This document shows, in pieces, positions 1 through 7,167 of a DNA stretch of 9,917 nucleotides. The stretch is taken from contig JAEEGW010000053.1 of the NCBI GenBank assembly GCA_016280525.1, positions 1 through 9,917 of the forward strand, in the 5' to 3' direction. The number at the start of each line of letters is the position of its first letter. Position 1 is the first letter of the stretch. A program made the position numbers and the translations under genes. This DNA is from Clostridiales bacterium. Lineage in GTDB: Bacteria; Bacillota; Clostridia; Oscillospirales; CAG-272. The notes beneath the pieces are model-generated. The model ran no database searches. It saw only the letters and a program-made list of their open reading frames with translations, and was not told where the DNA came from.

Positions 1-1
1 C

Positions 2-2110
2 ATAGACGTAGGTGCAGAGACCGGCGAAAACATAGAGATAAAAGAACTGAAAGCCATAAAGCGCGGCGCATCCTCAACGCCGTTCCAGCTCGAGCGCGTT
101 TTCCATACGTATTCGGACAAGCTGCACGAGGTGGTAAGGATTGTCGCCACCTCGGAATACGAGGGCGGCGGCACGTTAAGCTCCCGCATATCAATACCTG
201 CGGACACAGTTAGAAAATTCGTGCTTAAAAACAAGGACGGCGAAGTATCCGAGCTTGAGGGATTTGATTTCTCCACCACCGAATACGTCGGCTTTGACGT
301 AAAAGGCGCGGGCATCTTCGGCATAATCATGCCGGCGATCGAAGACAACGGAGACATAAAAGTCGAGCTTACAGACGGCAGCTACGTGATAACGCGCAGC
401 AAGGAAATAGGCGGAAAAGTAAAAATCAAAGGCGACGCGTATTTCGGACACAGGATATACACGACCACCTCGCACCAGTTCAACGATTTGAGAAAAGAAG
501 CGTATATAGAGCGCAATCCGCTGACGGACGTTTATATAACCCAGGCGGAGTTCGGCGCAAAATACGCCGGTTACAACGCTTTGATCGGCTGTTACCGTTT
601 TACCGTCAACGCGTCAGACTTCAACCGTGCTTATTACAGAGAGCCGGACAAGCATTACAGAATAAACACTCTCATAAGCGGAGACGGCGTTGCCGACAGA
701 ACGATATATATTCAAACAGCAGAGCCGGGCGGAATGCTTGAATGCGCGGCGATAATTGACCAGAACGAGCTTATGCTCCCCATTCCGCTTGAGGTGGGCA
801 AGAACTTCAAGGGTGAAAACGAAGAGCCGTTATACGATCCGAACGACACGGCGTACGGCGAGGTCTACGTTCCTTTGACGATAGGCAAGGACGAGGCTAA
901 AAAATATACGATGGTGCATCTGTATCAGAAATGGGGCAATTATCCTCTAAAGCAGCTTTCGTTTATCGCGTTCCATATCTGCTACTATCATCTGTCCGTC
1001 GGCGTAACGGAAACAAACTGCATAGCGCCGTATTTCGTATACGGAAAAGACGGCTGGACTCTGCCGGACTTCCGCGCGAATTCCGCGCCGCTCTGGTCCG
1101 GTCAGCCTCAGCACACGAGCGCGGGCAGACTGTATTTCTTACAGTATAAGGACAAAGACGGCAACGCGTACAAATCCGAATCCCAATCCGCGGACATCTT
1201 ATCGTACGGCCCCGTTTACGCGGACATAAATATGGAATATCTGTCCGACGACGGCAAGATAAAGGCGACGTACAGACATACCGAGATGCCGCAGAAGGAC
1301 GAGAACAGAACGTATTACAATATAAAACTCGAAGTGCTTGACGACGTAAGCATAAAGGATTTCAAAAACGACTTCTCGTTCTTCACGTTTGACGGACGCT
1401 CCGTTGCGTACGGCAAAGTCGGTTACCTGAATGAAAACAACGAAACGGTAACCGAAAACGCGCAAAAAGGCGAACGTATAATAAAACTCGGCAAAGAATA
1501 TCCGTATTACGACTATTACGGCGGCAATGCCGACGATTCCGTAAACTTCGCGCTTATAGTCATGAACAGCGATATAACAATAGGCGGCAAGAAGTTCGAC
1601 GGCAATTTCGTGTTCCGCGACAAATACGACGGCACGCTCAACTACGGCTCGCTTTCGCTCGATCTTGACGAGGTGACGCTGAAAGCCGGCGACGTGCTGG
1701 AGCTGCAGATAATCCTTCTGCCGTGGGGCTATTCGACGAGCAAAAACGACAATAACGTCCGAAACGTAAGAGAAGACAGCTGCATTTCCCCGTACAAGCT
1801 CACGCCGATCAAGGGCACGGCTGTTGAAGACGCGTTTATCCCGTCTGTCAGAGCAGAAGGCGGCGAGGCAAAATTCAAATTCAGCGGCGGCAAGAATTAC
1901 GCGGCGGTAAGAGTTTACGGATTTGAAAGCTACAGGACGCCGACCGTCACGGTAAAGGCGGACGGAGCCGATATTGAATTCAAGCTGAACAGCGACGCTC
2001 ACGGCTACGACGGCTACGAAGTCATCTTAGACGAAGACGGAACATATTCATTCTCGTTCGTCGTTGATATGACGAAAGCGTCCGAATACGAAATAACGGT
2101 AAAACAATAA
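2..2110 (+). CDS. Large beta-rich protein of unknown function, 5' end outside the window
   Basis: The reading frame is open from base 2 to the TAA at 2108-2110, giving 702 residues in the window. The GTG at 131 is internal, because sense codons continue upstream of it to the window edge. I do not recognise the family. The visible part is rich in Tyr, Asp, Lys and alternating polar/hydrophobic stretches typical of beta-sandwich proteins. It includes a Tyr-rich block (YPYYDYYGG, about nt 1499-1525) and a central conserved-looking block with LYQKWGNYPLKQ (about nt 920-955). The last ~90 residues (from about nt 1835) look like an accessory beta-sandwich module ending in EITVKQ. No membrane segment is visible; the N-terminus is missing, so secretion cannot be judged. 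It lies in the same direction as the beta-galactosidase, 309 bases upstream, so a carbohydrate role is a guess from context only. Base composition and codon use resemble the downstream galactosidase. Confidence 0.85.
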   Translation: MDVGAETGENIEIKELKAIKRGASSTPFQLERVFHTYSDKLHEVVRIVATSEYEGGGTLSSRISIPADTVRKFVLKNKDGEVSELEGFDFSTTEYVGFDVKGAGIFGIIMPAIEDNGDIKVELTDGSYVITRSKEIGGKVKIKGDAYFGHRIYTTTSHQFNDLRKEAYIERNPLTDVYITQAEFGAKYAGYNALIGCYRFTVNASDFNRAYYREPDKHYRINTLISGDGVADRTIYIQTAEPGGMLECAAIIDQNELMLPIPLEVGKNFKGENEEPLYDPNDTAYGEVYVPLTIGKDEAKKYTMVHLYQKWGNYPLKQLSFIAFHICYYHLSVGVTETNCIAPYFVYGKDGWTLPDFRANSAPLWSGQPQHTSAGRLYFLQYKDKDGNAYKSESQSADILSYGPVYADINMEYLSDDGKIKATYRHTEMPQKDENRTYYNIKLEVLDDVSIKDFKNDFSFFTFDGRSVAYGKVGYLNENNETVTENAQKGERIIKLGKEYPYYDYYGGNADDSVNFALIVMNSDITIGGKKFDGNFVFRDKYDGTLNYGSLSLDLDEVTLKAGDVLELQIILLPWGYSTSKNDNNVRNVREDSCISPYKLTPIKGTAVEDAFIPSVRAEGGEAKFKFSGGKNYAAVRVYGFESYRTPTVTVKADGADIEFKLNSDAHGYDGYEVILDEDGTYSFSFVVDMTKASEYEITVKQ

Positions 2111-2122
2111 TAAATATAACGG

Positions 2123-2146
2123 GACTGTCGCAAATACGGCAGTCTT
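2123..2146 (+). terminator. Possible weak intrinsic terminator after the first gene
   Basis: GACTGTCG (2123-2130) pairs with CGGCAGTC (2137-2144), including one G-U pair, around the loop CAAATA. It begins 12 bases after the stop codon. Only a short TT follows before the hairpin array starts, so termination may be inefficient. It does not share the TG...CA ends and ATTCA/TGAAT linkers of the array, so I treat it as a separate element. Confidence 0.4.
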
Positions 2147-2148
2147 AA

Positions 2149-2372
2149 TGAATTGCGCCTTGGTGCAATTCAATTCATGACGGTACGACCGTCAATTCAT
2201 GATGCGTAAGCATCAATTCATGGCGCAGCCAATTCATTTAAAATCAAAAAACTGCTGCAGGCCGGGAATTGCGCCGCATACGGCGCATGAATTGTGTCTT
2301 TCGACACATGAATTGTTCGGGGCGAACATGAATTGAACTTCGTTCATGAATTGTCCCTTACGGAACATTAAA
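2149..2372. repeat. Array of nine short hairpins with TGAAT/ATTCA linkers in two inverted arms
   Basis: Nine small hairpins, each opening with TG and closing with CA, lie at 2154-2167, 2178-2194, 2200-2215, 2221-2231, 2270-2287, 2293-2308, 2314-2328, 2334-2346 and 2352-2367. They are joined by a 5-base linker. In the left arm the linker reads ATTCA (2168-2177 as a tandem pair, 2195, 2216, 2232). In the right arm it reads TGAAT (2288, 2309, 2329, 2347), its reverse complement. Stem sequences differ in every unit, yet both sides change together: ACGGT/ACCGT, ATGC/GCAT, CGCCG/CGGCG, TGTC/GACA, TTCG/CGAA, AAC/GTT. The last hairpin has one mismatch (C2355 against A2364) and the first has one G-U pair. 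Loops are 3-4 bases (ACG, GTAA, GCA, CATA, TTTC, GGG, TTC, TTAC). A 28-base centre (2237-2264) separates the arms. The array lies between two co-directional genes. I do not recognise a named family for it. Confidence 0.85.
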
Positions 2373-2399
2373 GGGGCTAACGCTTAACGCGACACCCCT
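2372..2399 (+). promoter_or_regulatory. Imperfect leader hairpin just before the galactosidase ribosome binding site
   Basis: AGGGG (2372-2376) can pair with CCCCT (2395-2399), and inside it CGC (2381-2383) pairs with GCG (2389-2391) around TTAAC. The hairpin ends four bases before the ribosome binding site, so it could affect lacZ translation. There is no U-tract after it, so it is not an obvious terminator. It lacks the TG...CA form of the adjacent array. The stem is short and interrupted, so confidence is low. Confidence 0.25.
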
Positions 2400-2402
2400 G
2401 TA

Positions 2403-2410
2403 AAGAAAGG
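2403..2410 (+). promoter_or_regulatory. Ribosome binding site for the beta-galactosidase
   Basis: AAGAAAGG lies nine bases before the ATG at 2420 and supports that start. The A/T-only spacer TATAATAAT contains a TATAAT string, but this is too close to the ATG to be a useful promoter. Confidence 0.6.
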
Positions 2411-2419
2411 TATAATAAT

Positions 2420-5404
2420 ATGAAACTCCCGGGTTATTATCAGGATCTGCATACGTTCCACGTCGGAGCCGAGGCGCCGCACGCGTATTTTATCCCCGCG
2501 CAGAGCTATGAGGCGGCAAGGGACGAGAACAGGGCGAAAAGCAGATATTTCAAATCATTATGCGGCGTATGGGATTTCAAATTCTATCCGTCTTTGTCCG
2601 ATTTGCCGGAGATAAACGAGCTTGACGGGATCGAATACGACAGTATTGAAGTTCCGAGAAGCTGGCAGACGAAATTAGGTAAGGGATACGACAAGCCGCA
2701 GTATTCAAACTGCCTTTATCCGTTCCCGTTCGATCCGCCTTACGTTCCTTCGCAAAACCCCTGCGGGCTGTACGTCAAGACGTTTACCCTGCCGGAACAA
2801 ATACTTGAAAACAAGCGCGTTTATATCACTTTTGAAGGCGTGGACAGCGGATTTTTCCTCTACTGCAACGACGAATTCATCGGCTACAGCCAGGTCGCTC
2901 ACATGACCAGCGAATTTGAGCTGACGGACCATCTGACAGACGGCAAAAACGAGCTTAAGGTCATTGTGCTAAAATGGACGGACGGATCGTATCTGGAAGA
3001 CCAGGACAAATACAGATACTCCGGCATTTTCCGCGAGGTATATCTGCTGTTCCGCGATAAAGCACATATAAAGGACGTAAACGTAAAAACAAGACTCGGC
3101 GCCGGATACAGGCGCGGGTACGTTGACGTTGAATATACGGTCGACGGAGACGTCAAGCCGTCCGCTTCCCTGCTTTGCGGCGGTAAAGAATGGGAGCTGT
3201 CGGACGACCGCGCGCAGATAAGCGATCCGCTTCTGTGGTCGGACGAGGAGCCGAATCTGTATGAGCTTTATATAAAAGCCGGCGACGAACATATCGTCAT
3301 ACCGGTCGGCTTTACGGATATAAAGGTCAAAGACAAGGTCGCTTATCTTAACGGGAAGCCGATCAAATTCAAGGGCGTAAACCGCCACGACAGCCACCCG
3401 CTGCTCGGCTCGGCGACGCCGTACGACCATATGAAAGAAGATATAATGATCTTCAAGCGCCACAATATTAACGCTGTTCGCACGTCGCACTATCCGAACG
3501 ATCCGAGATTCGCGCTTCTCTGCGACAAATACGGCATAATGATGATAGACGAGACCGATCTTGAAGCGCACGGCGTTGCGATATTCGGTCCGTGGACGCT
3601 TCTCTCGGACGATCCGGAGTGGCAGGACGCCTACGTTGACCGCGTGCTGTTAATGTACGAGCGCGACAAAAACCATCCGTCGGTCATTATGTGGTCGCTC
3701 GGAAACGAAGCGGGCTACGGCAGAAACCAGAAAGCCATGTCAAAATACATTAAGGCGCGCGACAAAAAACGCCTCGTCCACTACGAGGGCGGAAACGAAG
3801 GCTATACAAAAGGCGTGTCGCAGGCGGGCGTGTTAGACGTTGAAAGCTATATGTACCCGAGCGTTGACTTTATTGAAAGATACGCAAAGGACGAGGGCAA
3901 AAAACTGCCGCTTTACTTATGCGAATACTGCCACGCCATGGGCAACGGCCCCGGCGATCTGTCCGCTTACTGGGCGCTGTTTGACAAATACGACTGTCTT
4001 CTCGGCGGCTGCGTCTGGGAGTTCACGGATCACAGCGTACAGATAGGCGACGGCAAATTCACCTACGGCGGCGATTTCAAAGAGGTGCCGCACGACGGGA
4101 ACTTCTGCGTTGACGGGCTCGTTTATCCGGACAGAAGACCGCACACCGGGCTGCTCGAGCTTAAGCAGGCGATAAAGCCGTTTGATATAAATGATCTCGG
4201 CGGCGGCAAATATGAAATAACGAATAAATACCGCTTCAAAAACCTTGACGGCTTCAAGCTGAAAGCGGTACAGGAGCATAACGGCAAACCTGTCAAGACA
4301 GAAATATACGGCGAGCTTGACGTTGAGCCGCTGTCAGCGAATACCGTTTATTTCAAACCCGTAAAGTTTAACGACGGCATAAGCACGGTAACGTTCAGCC
4401 TCGTTGCAAAGAATGCCTCCGAATGGGCGCCGGCGGGATACGAATACGGTCACAAACAGTTTGTCTACGGAGGATTTGAAAAGAATATCGTCCACGCCTC
4501 GCCTTATAAAGTGCATTGTCTGCAAACGGAGACCAACGTCATAGCGGAAGCGGGCGATACGATGTATATTTTCGGCAACGCCGACGGCTCGCTGCAGCAG
4601 ATAATATGCGGCGGCAAAGCGGAGCTTGAAAAGCCCGTCAAAGTCGGTATATGGCGCGCACCGACGGACAACGACAGAAATATCAAAAACGACTGGTACA
4701 GACACGGCTACGATATTGCATCATCAAACTGCCACGCGGAGCCCGATATATACAGCGACGACGAAAAGGCGGTCATAAGCTACAGCGTTGCTTTGAGCAA
4801 ATACAACGATCCGCCGATACTGCGTTATCTTGTGACGTACACGGTATACGGCGACGGCGCGTTAAAGGTGGAATACGGCGTATCTGTAAGAGAGGGTTTG
4901 CCGTTTTTGCCGCGCTTCGGCTGTGAATTTTGTTTACCGAAAGAGACGGAAAACGTGCGGTATTTCGGCTTCGGCCCTATGGAATCGTACTCGGACAAGC
5001 GTCTTGCCGCAGTTCTGGGCGAGTTCAGATCAAAGGTAAAGGATCAGCACGAGCCGTACGTAAGACCGCAGGAAAACGGCGCGCATTACGGCACTAAATG
5101 GGCGCAGGTGTATTCCGTTTCGGGAGACGGGCTCACGTTTGCGGGGGATATACACTTCTCCGCCTCGCCTTACAGCATAGATCAGCTTACAAAGACGCCG
5201 CACGAATACGAGCTGAAAGCGGACGGGCTGACGTACGTGAAAATAGACGGAAAGCAGAGCGGCATAGGATCAAACTCCTGCGGACCGGCGTTAGCGGATG
5301 AATACAGATTCAAAGAGACTGAATTCAGCTTTGAATTCGTCATCAAGCCCGGCGTCGCAGCTGATACCGATCCGTACGAATCAGTGGAAACGATATACGA
5401 ATAA
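2420..5404 (+). CDS. lacZ: Beta-galactosidase, glycoside hydrolase family 2 (LacZ type)
   Basis: This enzyme hydrolyses terminal beta-D-galactosides such as lactose by a retaining mechanism. It has 994 residues against 1,023 in E. coli LacZ and no signal peptide, so it is probably cytoplasmic. The order is an N-terminal sugar-binding jelly roll (~25-215), a somewhat short Ig-like domain (~217-302), the TIM barrel (~303-590), a second beta domain (~600-700) and the C-terminal Bgal_small_N domain (~704-985, with WRAPTDNDR from Trp745). The acid/base is Glu430 in SLGNEAGYG; the nucleophile is Glu502 in LCEYCHAMGN. His323 (GVNRHD) and His357 (RTSHYPN) match conserved active-site histidines. Glu382 and His384 (DLEAHG) with Glu430 match the E. 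coli Mg ligands. All key residues are present, so the enzyme should be active. No lac permease or regulator is in the window. The natural substrate could be another beta-galactoside. Confidence 0.96.
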   Translation: MKLPGYYQDLHTFHVGAEAPHAYFIPAQSYEAARDENRAKSRYFKSLCGVWDFKFYPSLSDLPEINELDGIEYDSIEVPRSWQTKLGKGYDKPQYSNCLYPFPFDPPYVPSQNPCGLYVKTFTLPEQILENKRVYITFEGVDSGFFLYCNDEFIGYSQVAHMTSEFELTDHLTDGKNELKVIVLKWTDGSYLEDQDKYRYSGIFREVYLLFRDKAHIKDVNVKTRLGAGYRRGYVDVEYTVDGDVKPSASLLCGGKEWELSDDRAQISDPLLWSDEEPNLYELYIKAGDEHIVIPVGFTDIKVKDKVAYLNGKPIKFKGVNRHDSHPLLGSATPYDHMKEDIMIFKRHNINAVRTSHYPNDPRFALLCDKYGIMMIDETDLEAHGVAIFGPWTLLSDDPEWQDAYVDRVLLMYERDKNHPSVIMWSLGNEAGYGRNQKAMSKYIKARDKKRLVHYEGGNEGYTKGVSQAGVLDVESYMYPSVDFIERYAKDEGKKLPLYLCEYCHAMGNGPGDLSAYWALFDKYDCLLGGCVWEFTDHSVQIGDGKFTYGGDFKEVPHDGNFCVDGLVYPDRRPHTGLLELKQAIKPFDINDLGGGKYEITNKYRFKNLDGFKLKAVQEHNGKPVKTEIYGELDVEPLSANTVYFKPVKFNDGISTVTFSLVAKNASEWAPAGYEYGHKQFVYGGFEKNIVHASPYKVHCLQTETNVIAEAGDTMYIFGNADGSLQQIICGGKAELEKPVKVGIWRAPTDNDRNIKNDWYRHGYDIASSNCHAEPDIYSDDEKAVISYSVALSKYNDPPILRYLVTYTVYGDGALKVEYGVSVREGLPFLPRFGCEFCLPKETENVRYFGFGPMESYSDKRLAAVLGEFRSKVKDQHEPYVRPQENGAHYGTKWAQVYSVSGDGLTFAGDIHFSASPYSIDQLTKTPHEYELKADGLTYVKIDGKQSGIGSNSCGPALADEYRFKETEFSFEFVIKPGVAADTDPYESVETIYE

Positions 5405-5413
5405 AAATCAAAC

Positions 5414-5440
5414 AGGCGGGGAGCTATCCCCGCCTTTATT
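5414..5440. terminator. Strong terminator between convergent genes, probably bidirectional
   Basis: AGGCGGGGA (5414-5422) pairs perfectly with TCCCCGCCT (5427-5435) around the loop GCTA. On the plus strand TTTATT follows, ten bases after the galactosidase stop codon. Read on the minus strand, the stem is followed by GTTTGATTTTT, so it can also end transcripts of the sigma-factor gene, whose stop codon lies about 40 bases away. Confidence 0.88.
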
Positions 5441-5476
5441 GCGCGTTTATAAAATATCATAACGGCTGTTGACCGA

Positions 5477-7060
5477 TTATTTGACGCCCCAAATAGTCAT
5501 CGGCACCTTCCCGTCAGGAACTGTTAAGAGCCCTTTTTCAACCAAAGTCTCGAAAATGATCGCTGCGGCGTCAAGGCGATAGCTTATGGTCGCTATTGCA
5601 TTGCATTGGTCGCGAACGGAATCCGGGCAATGTTGGGCAAGAAGATCCGCTGCTTTTTCAGCGAATGACAGCATAACCTCGCCCGCTTTATCGATCACCG
5701 GCTTCAGAAGAGTTATGATTTTATCGTAAGTCGCAGCTTCAAATACGGGAAACGCGGCAGACAATACACCGTTTTCAAGCTTGATATAACCTTCAGCAAG
5801 CGCCTCCGCAAGTACGTTGCCCTGCGCTTTTTTAGGAACGTCGGAGATCGCATTCCCCGCAACGGCAGAGAGCGTAAGAATACTGTTCGATCCCCACGGA
5901 TGGCTCCAATGGCAGCATTTGTCGAAAATCTTATAATTTACGGCCGATATCCAGCAATCGCTGTCGTCTGCTTTGATATTCATTGAGATCCCTGTGAAGC
6001 GTAAGTACTCATAGTCGTTATCATGTCCGAAGACAAATCCGTGTCCTCCGAGCTTCAGCGGCTTGTATTCTCCGTAAGGGTGTGTTTCACTCAGTTTTTC
6101 AAAAGCGTTTACGAACGCTATGTTCATAAGCGCGACAAGCAGACGGTTGTCGTCGATATCATCGCCCTTGAACGGAATTTTTCTTACTTCAGGTAAGATA
6201 GACTTTGTAAGTTCAAACACATCCGTTGAGTTTTTGACGAAGAAACCTTTTGTTTTGTTCTCAAGGTCTTTTTCAAAGTCTTTGGTGAGAATCACCAGAT
6301 TCGTGCTGTATTTATCGCCGTTCTTCACAAGCACCCCCGCGTCGACAAGCTCTTTCAACTCGTCTTCGAGATACGGCATTGCGACGCCGAGTTCGAGAGA
6401 AAGTTCTCTGTCCGTCATAGCCGAATAATATGCAGCGAGCAGGATCGAGCCGGGGAGCTTTTTCTTGAACAGATTGTCGTAAAAATTTATGTCTCCCCAG
6501 AAATTTATACGGAACACGCCGGGATTGTAACTTTTTTCACCTAATTGTCTTTCCATACCGATACCTTCTTTCAATAATTGCCTTGTTTTGAACAGGTGAT
6601 ACTTCACCATTTCAAGGCTGATGTTTTGTTCTTCTGCTATTTCTTTGCAGGATTTGTTTTGGAAATAGAAGGCAAGGCAAACCTCGCGGTTGGTTTTGGA
6701 GAGCAGCGACAGCTCGCGCCGAAGCAGGTTCAGACTTTCATCGCCGTTCTCGCGCTCTATGATCTCTTCTTCCGGTGAGAGTTCTGCGCAGGTGGACGTA
6801 TCATCATCAGGCAGCGGAAGAAACGCGCTGCAGCGTTCCTTTTGCTTTATGAATTTACGGAAAGTGTTTTCCGCGACTTTCCACAAAAACGCCCAGAACG
6901 CCTCTTCGTTTCTGATTTTTCCGGCTGAATTCAAAACCTCGTAAACGATCTGCTGAGTAAGATCGTCAACGTCGTCTTTGTCATAAAGCCGCGCGAATGC
7001 GTAACCGTATATGTTTTTTAGATTTTCTGAAATCAATCCTGCCGCTTTTTGGTTTTCCAT
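5477..7060 (-). CDS. ECF-like RNA polymerase sigma factor with a large C-terminal extension
   Basis: The 527-residue protein starts as a sigma-70 family member of ECF type. Region 2 spans about residues 18-76, with DDVDDLTQQIVYEVL and EEAFWAFLWKVAENTFRKF. An acidic linker follows (~84-108), then region 4 (~110-165) with the helix-turn-helix CKEIAEEQNISLEMVKYH. Ordinary ECF factors end near here. This one continues for ~360 residues: a possible winged helix at ~203-258 (LTDREL-like MTDRELSLELGV, then a VLVKNGDKYST hairpin), a mixed region with a Cys/His cluster (C369, C382, C383, H384, H387), and a C-terminal helical part with another helix-plus-hairpin at ~497-524. No transmembrane segment is seen. 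The likely role is to direct polymerase to a small regulon, with the extension acting as a built-in sensor or anti-sigma module; that role is inference. No anti-sigma gene is adjacent. Codon use looks somewhat more A/T-rich than its neighbours, by eye only. Confidence 0.88.
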   Translation of the reverse strand: MENQKAAGLISENLKNIYGYAFARLYDKDDVDDLTQQIVYEVLNSAGKIRNEEAFWAFLWKVAENTFRKFIKQKERCSAFLPLPDDDTSTCAELSPEEEIIERENGDESLNLLRRELSLLSKTNREVCLAFYFQNKSCKEIAEEQNISLEMVKYHLFKTRQLLKEGIGMERQLGEKSYNPGVFRINFWGDINFYDNLFKKKLPGSILLAAYYSAMTDRELSLELGVAMPYLEDELKELVDAGVLVKNGDKYSTNLVILTKDFEKDLENKTKGFFVKNSTDVFELTKSILPEVRKIPFKGDDIDDNRLLVALMNIAFVNAFEKLSETHPYGEYKPLKLGGHGFVFGHDNDYEYLRFTGISMNIKADDSDCWISAVNYKIFDKCCHWSHPWGSNSILTLSAVAGNAISDVPKKAQGNVLAEALAEGYIKLENGVLSAAFPVFEAATYDKIITLLKPVIDKAGEVMLSFAEKAADLLAQHCPDSVRDQCNAIATISYRLDAAAIIFETLVEKGLLTVPDGKVPMTIWGVK

Positions 7061-7070
7061 ACCGTTTTTA

Positions 7071-7077
7071 TTCCTTT
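7071..7077 (-). promoter_or_regulatory. Ribosome binding site for the sigma-factor gene
   Basis: On the minus strand AAAGGAA lies 10-11 bases before the ATG at 7060, inside an A-rich leader. It supports the chosen start. Confidence 0.55.
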
Positions 7078-7095
7078 TTGAAAGCTTTCGTCTAT

Positions 7096-7123
7096 ATAGT
7101 ATCGGTCATACGCGTTTGGTTAA
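7096..7123 (-). promoter_or_regulatory. Candidate promoter of the sigma-factor gene, possibly autoregulated
   Basis: On the minus strand TTAACC (7123-7118) and TACTAT (7101-7096) are 16 bases apart, followed by ATAGACGAAAG. The AACC core resembles the -35 element recognised by many ECF sigma factors, and such factors often transcribe their own genes, so self-activation is plausible. The predicted leader would be about 30 bases and contains the palindrome GAAAGCTTTC (7080-7089). Neither box is a strong match to a fixed consensus. Confidence 0.33.
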
Positions 7124-7141
7124 GTCGAATCAATATTTTTT

Positions 7142-7167
7142 TTGCCGCCGGATCGATCCGGCGGCAA
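7142..7167. repeat. Perfect 26-base palindrome in the gap between rlmI-like and sigma genes
   Basis: The sequence from 7142 to 7167 equals its own reverse complement, centred on ATCGAT; as RNA it forms an 11-base stem around TCGA. A run of eight T lies on its left (7136-7143, overlapping the first two bases). The transcript expected to end here runs leftwards from the rlmI-like gene, and it would have A residues, not U, after the stem. Plus-strand RNA would have its U-run before the stem. It therefore lacks a canonical intrinsic terminator layout in either direction. It may still slow or end transcription, or be a dimeric protein-binding site near the sigma promoter. Confidence 0.7.

Noticed and set aside
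1199..2002. Long minus-strand open frame of 267 codons opposite the first gene
   Set aside because: It mirrors the codon pattern of the plus-strand gene, is rich in Val, Arg, Ala and Tyr in a way typical of antisense frames, and has no ribosome binding site.
131..2110. Start of the first gene at the GTG at 131
   Set aside because: The same frame is open back to base 2 with normal codon use, and no ribosome binding site precedes the GTG. The gene begins before the window.
2149..2372. CRISPR array
   Set aside because: The constant part is only about 9 bases, the variable parts are self-complementary hairpins of 11-18 bases, the linkers invert between arms, and no cas gene is present.
2149..2372. 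Insertion sequence or MITE remnant
   Set aside because: No transposase, no terminal inverted repeats beyond the short linker, and no obvious target-site duplication can be seen. An unknown mobile origin is not excluded.
2411..2416. TATAAT just before the galactosidase ATG as a -10 box
   Set aside because: It lies between the ribosome binding site and the start codon, so a transcript from it would lack that site. It is better read as an A/T-rich spacer.
2969..3571. Minus-strand open frame of 200 codons inside the galactosidase gene
   Set aside because: It lies wholly opposite well-conserved catalytic and N-terminal regions of the galactosidase and has no recognisable domain.
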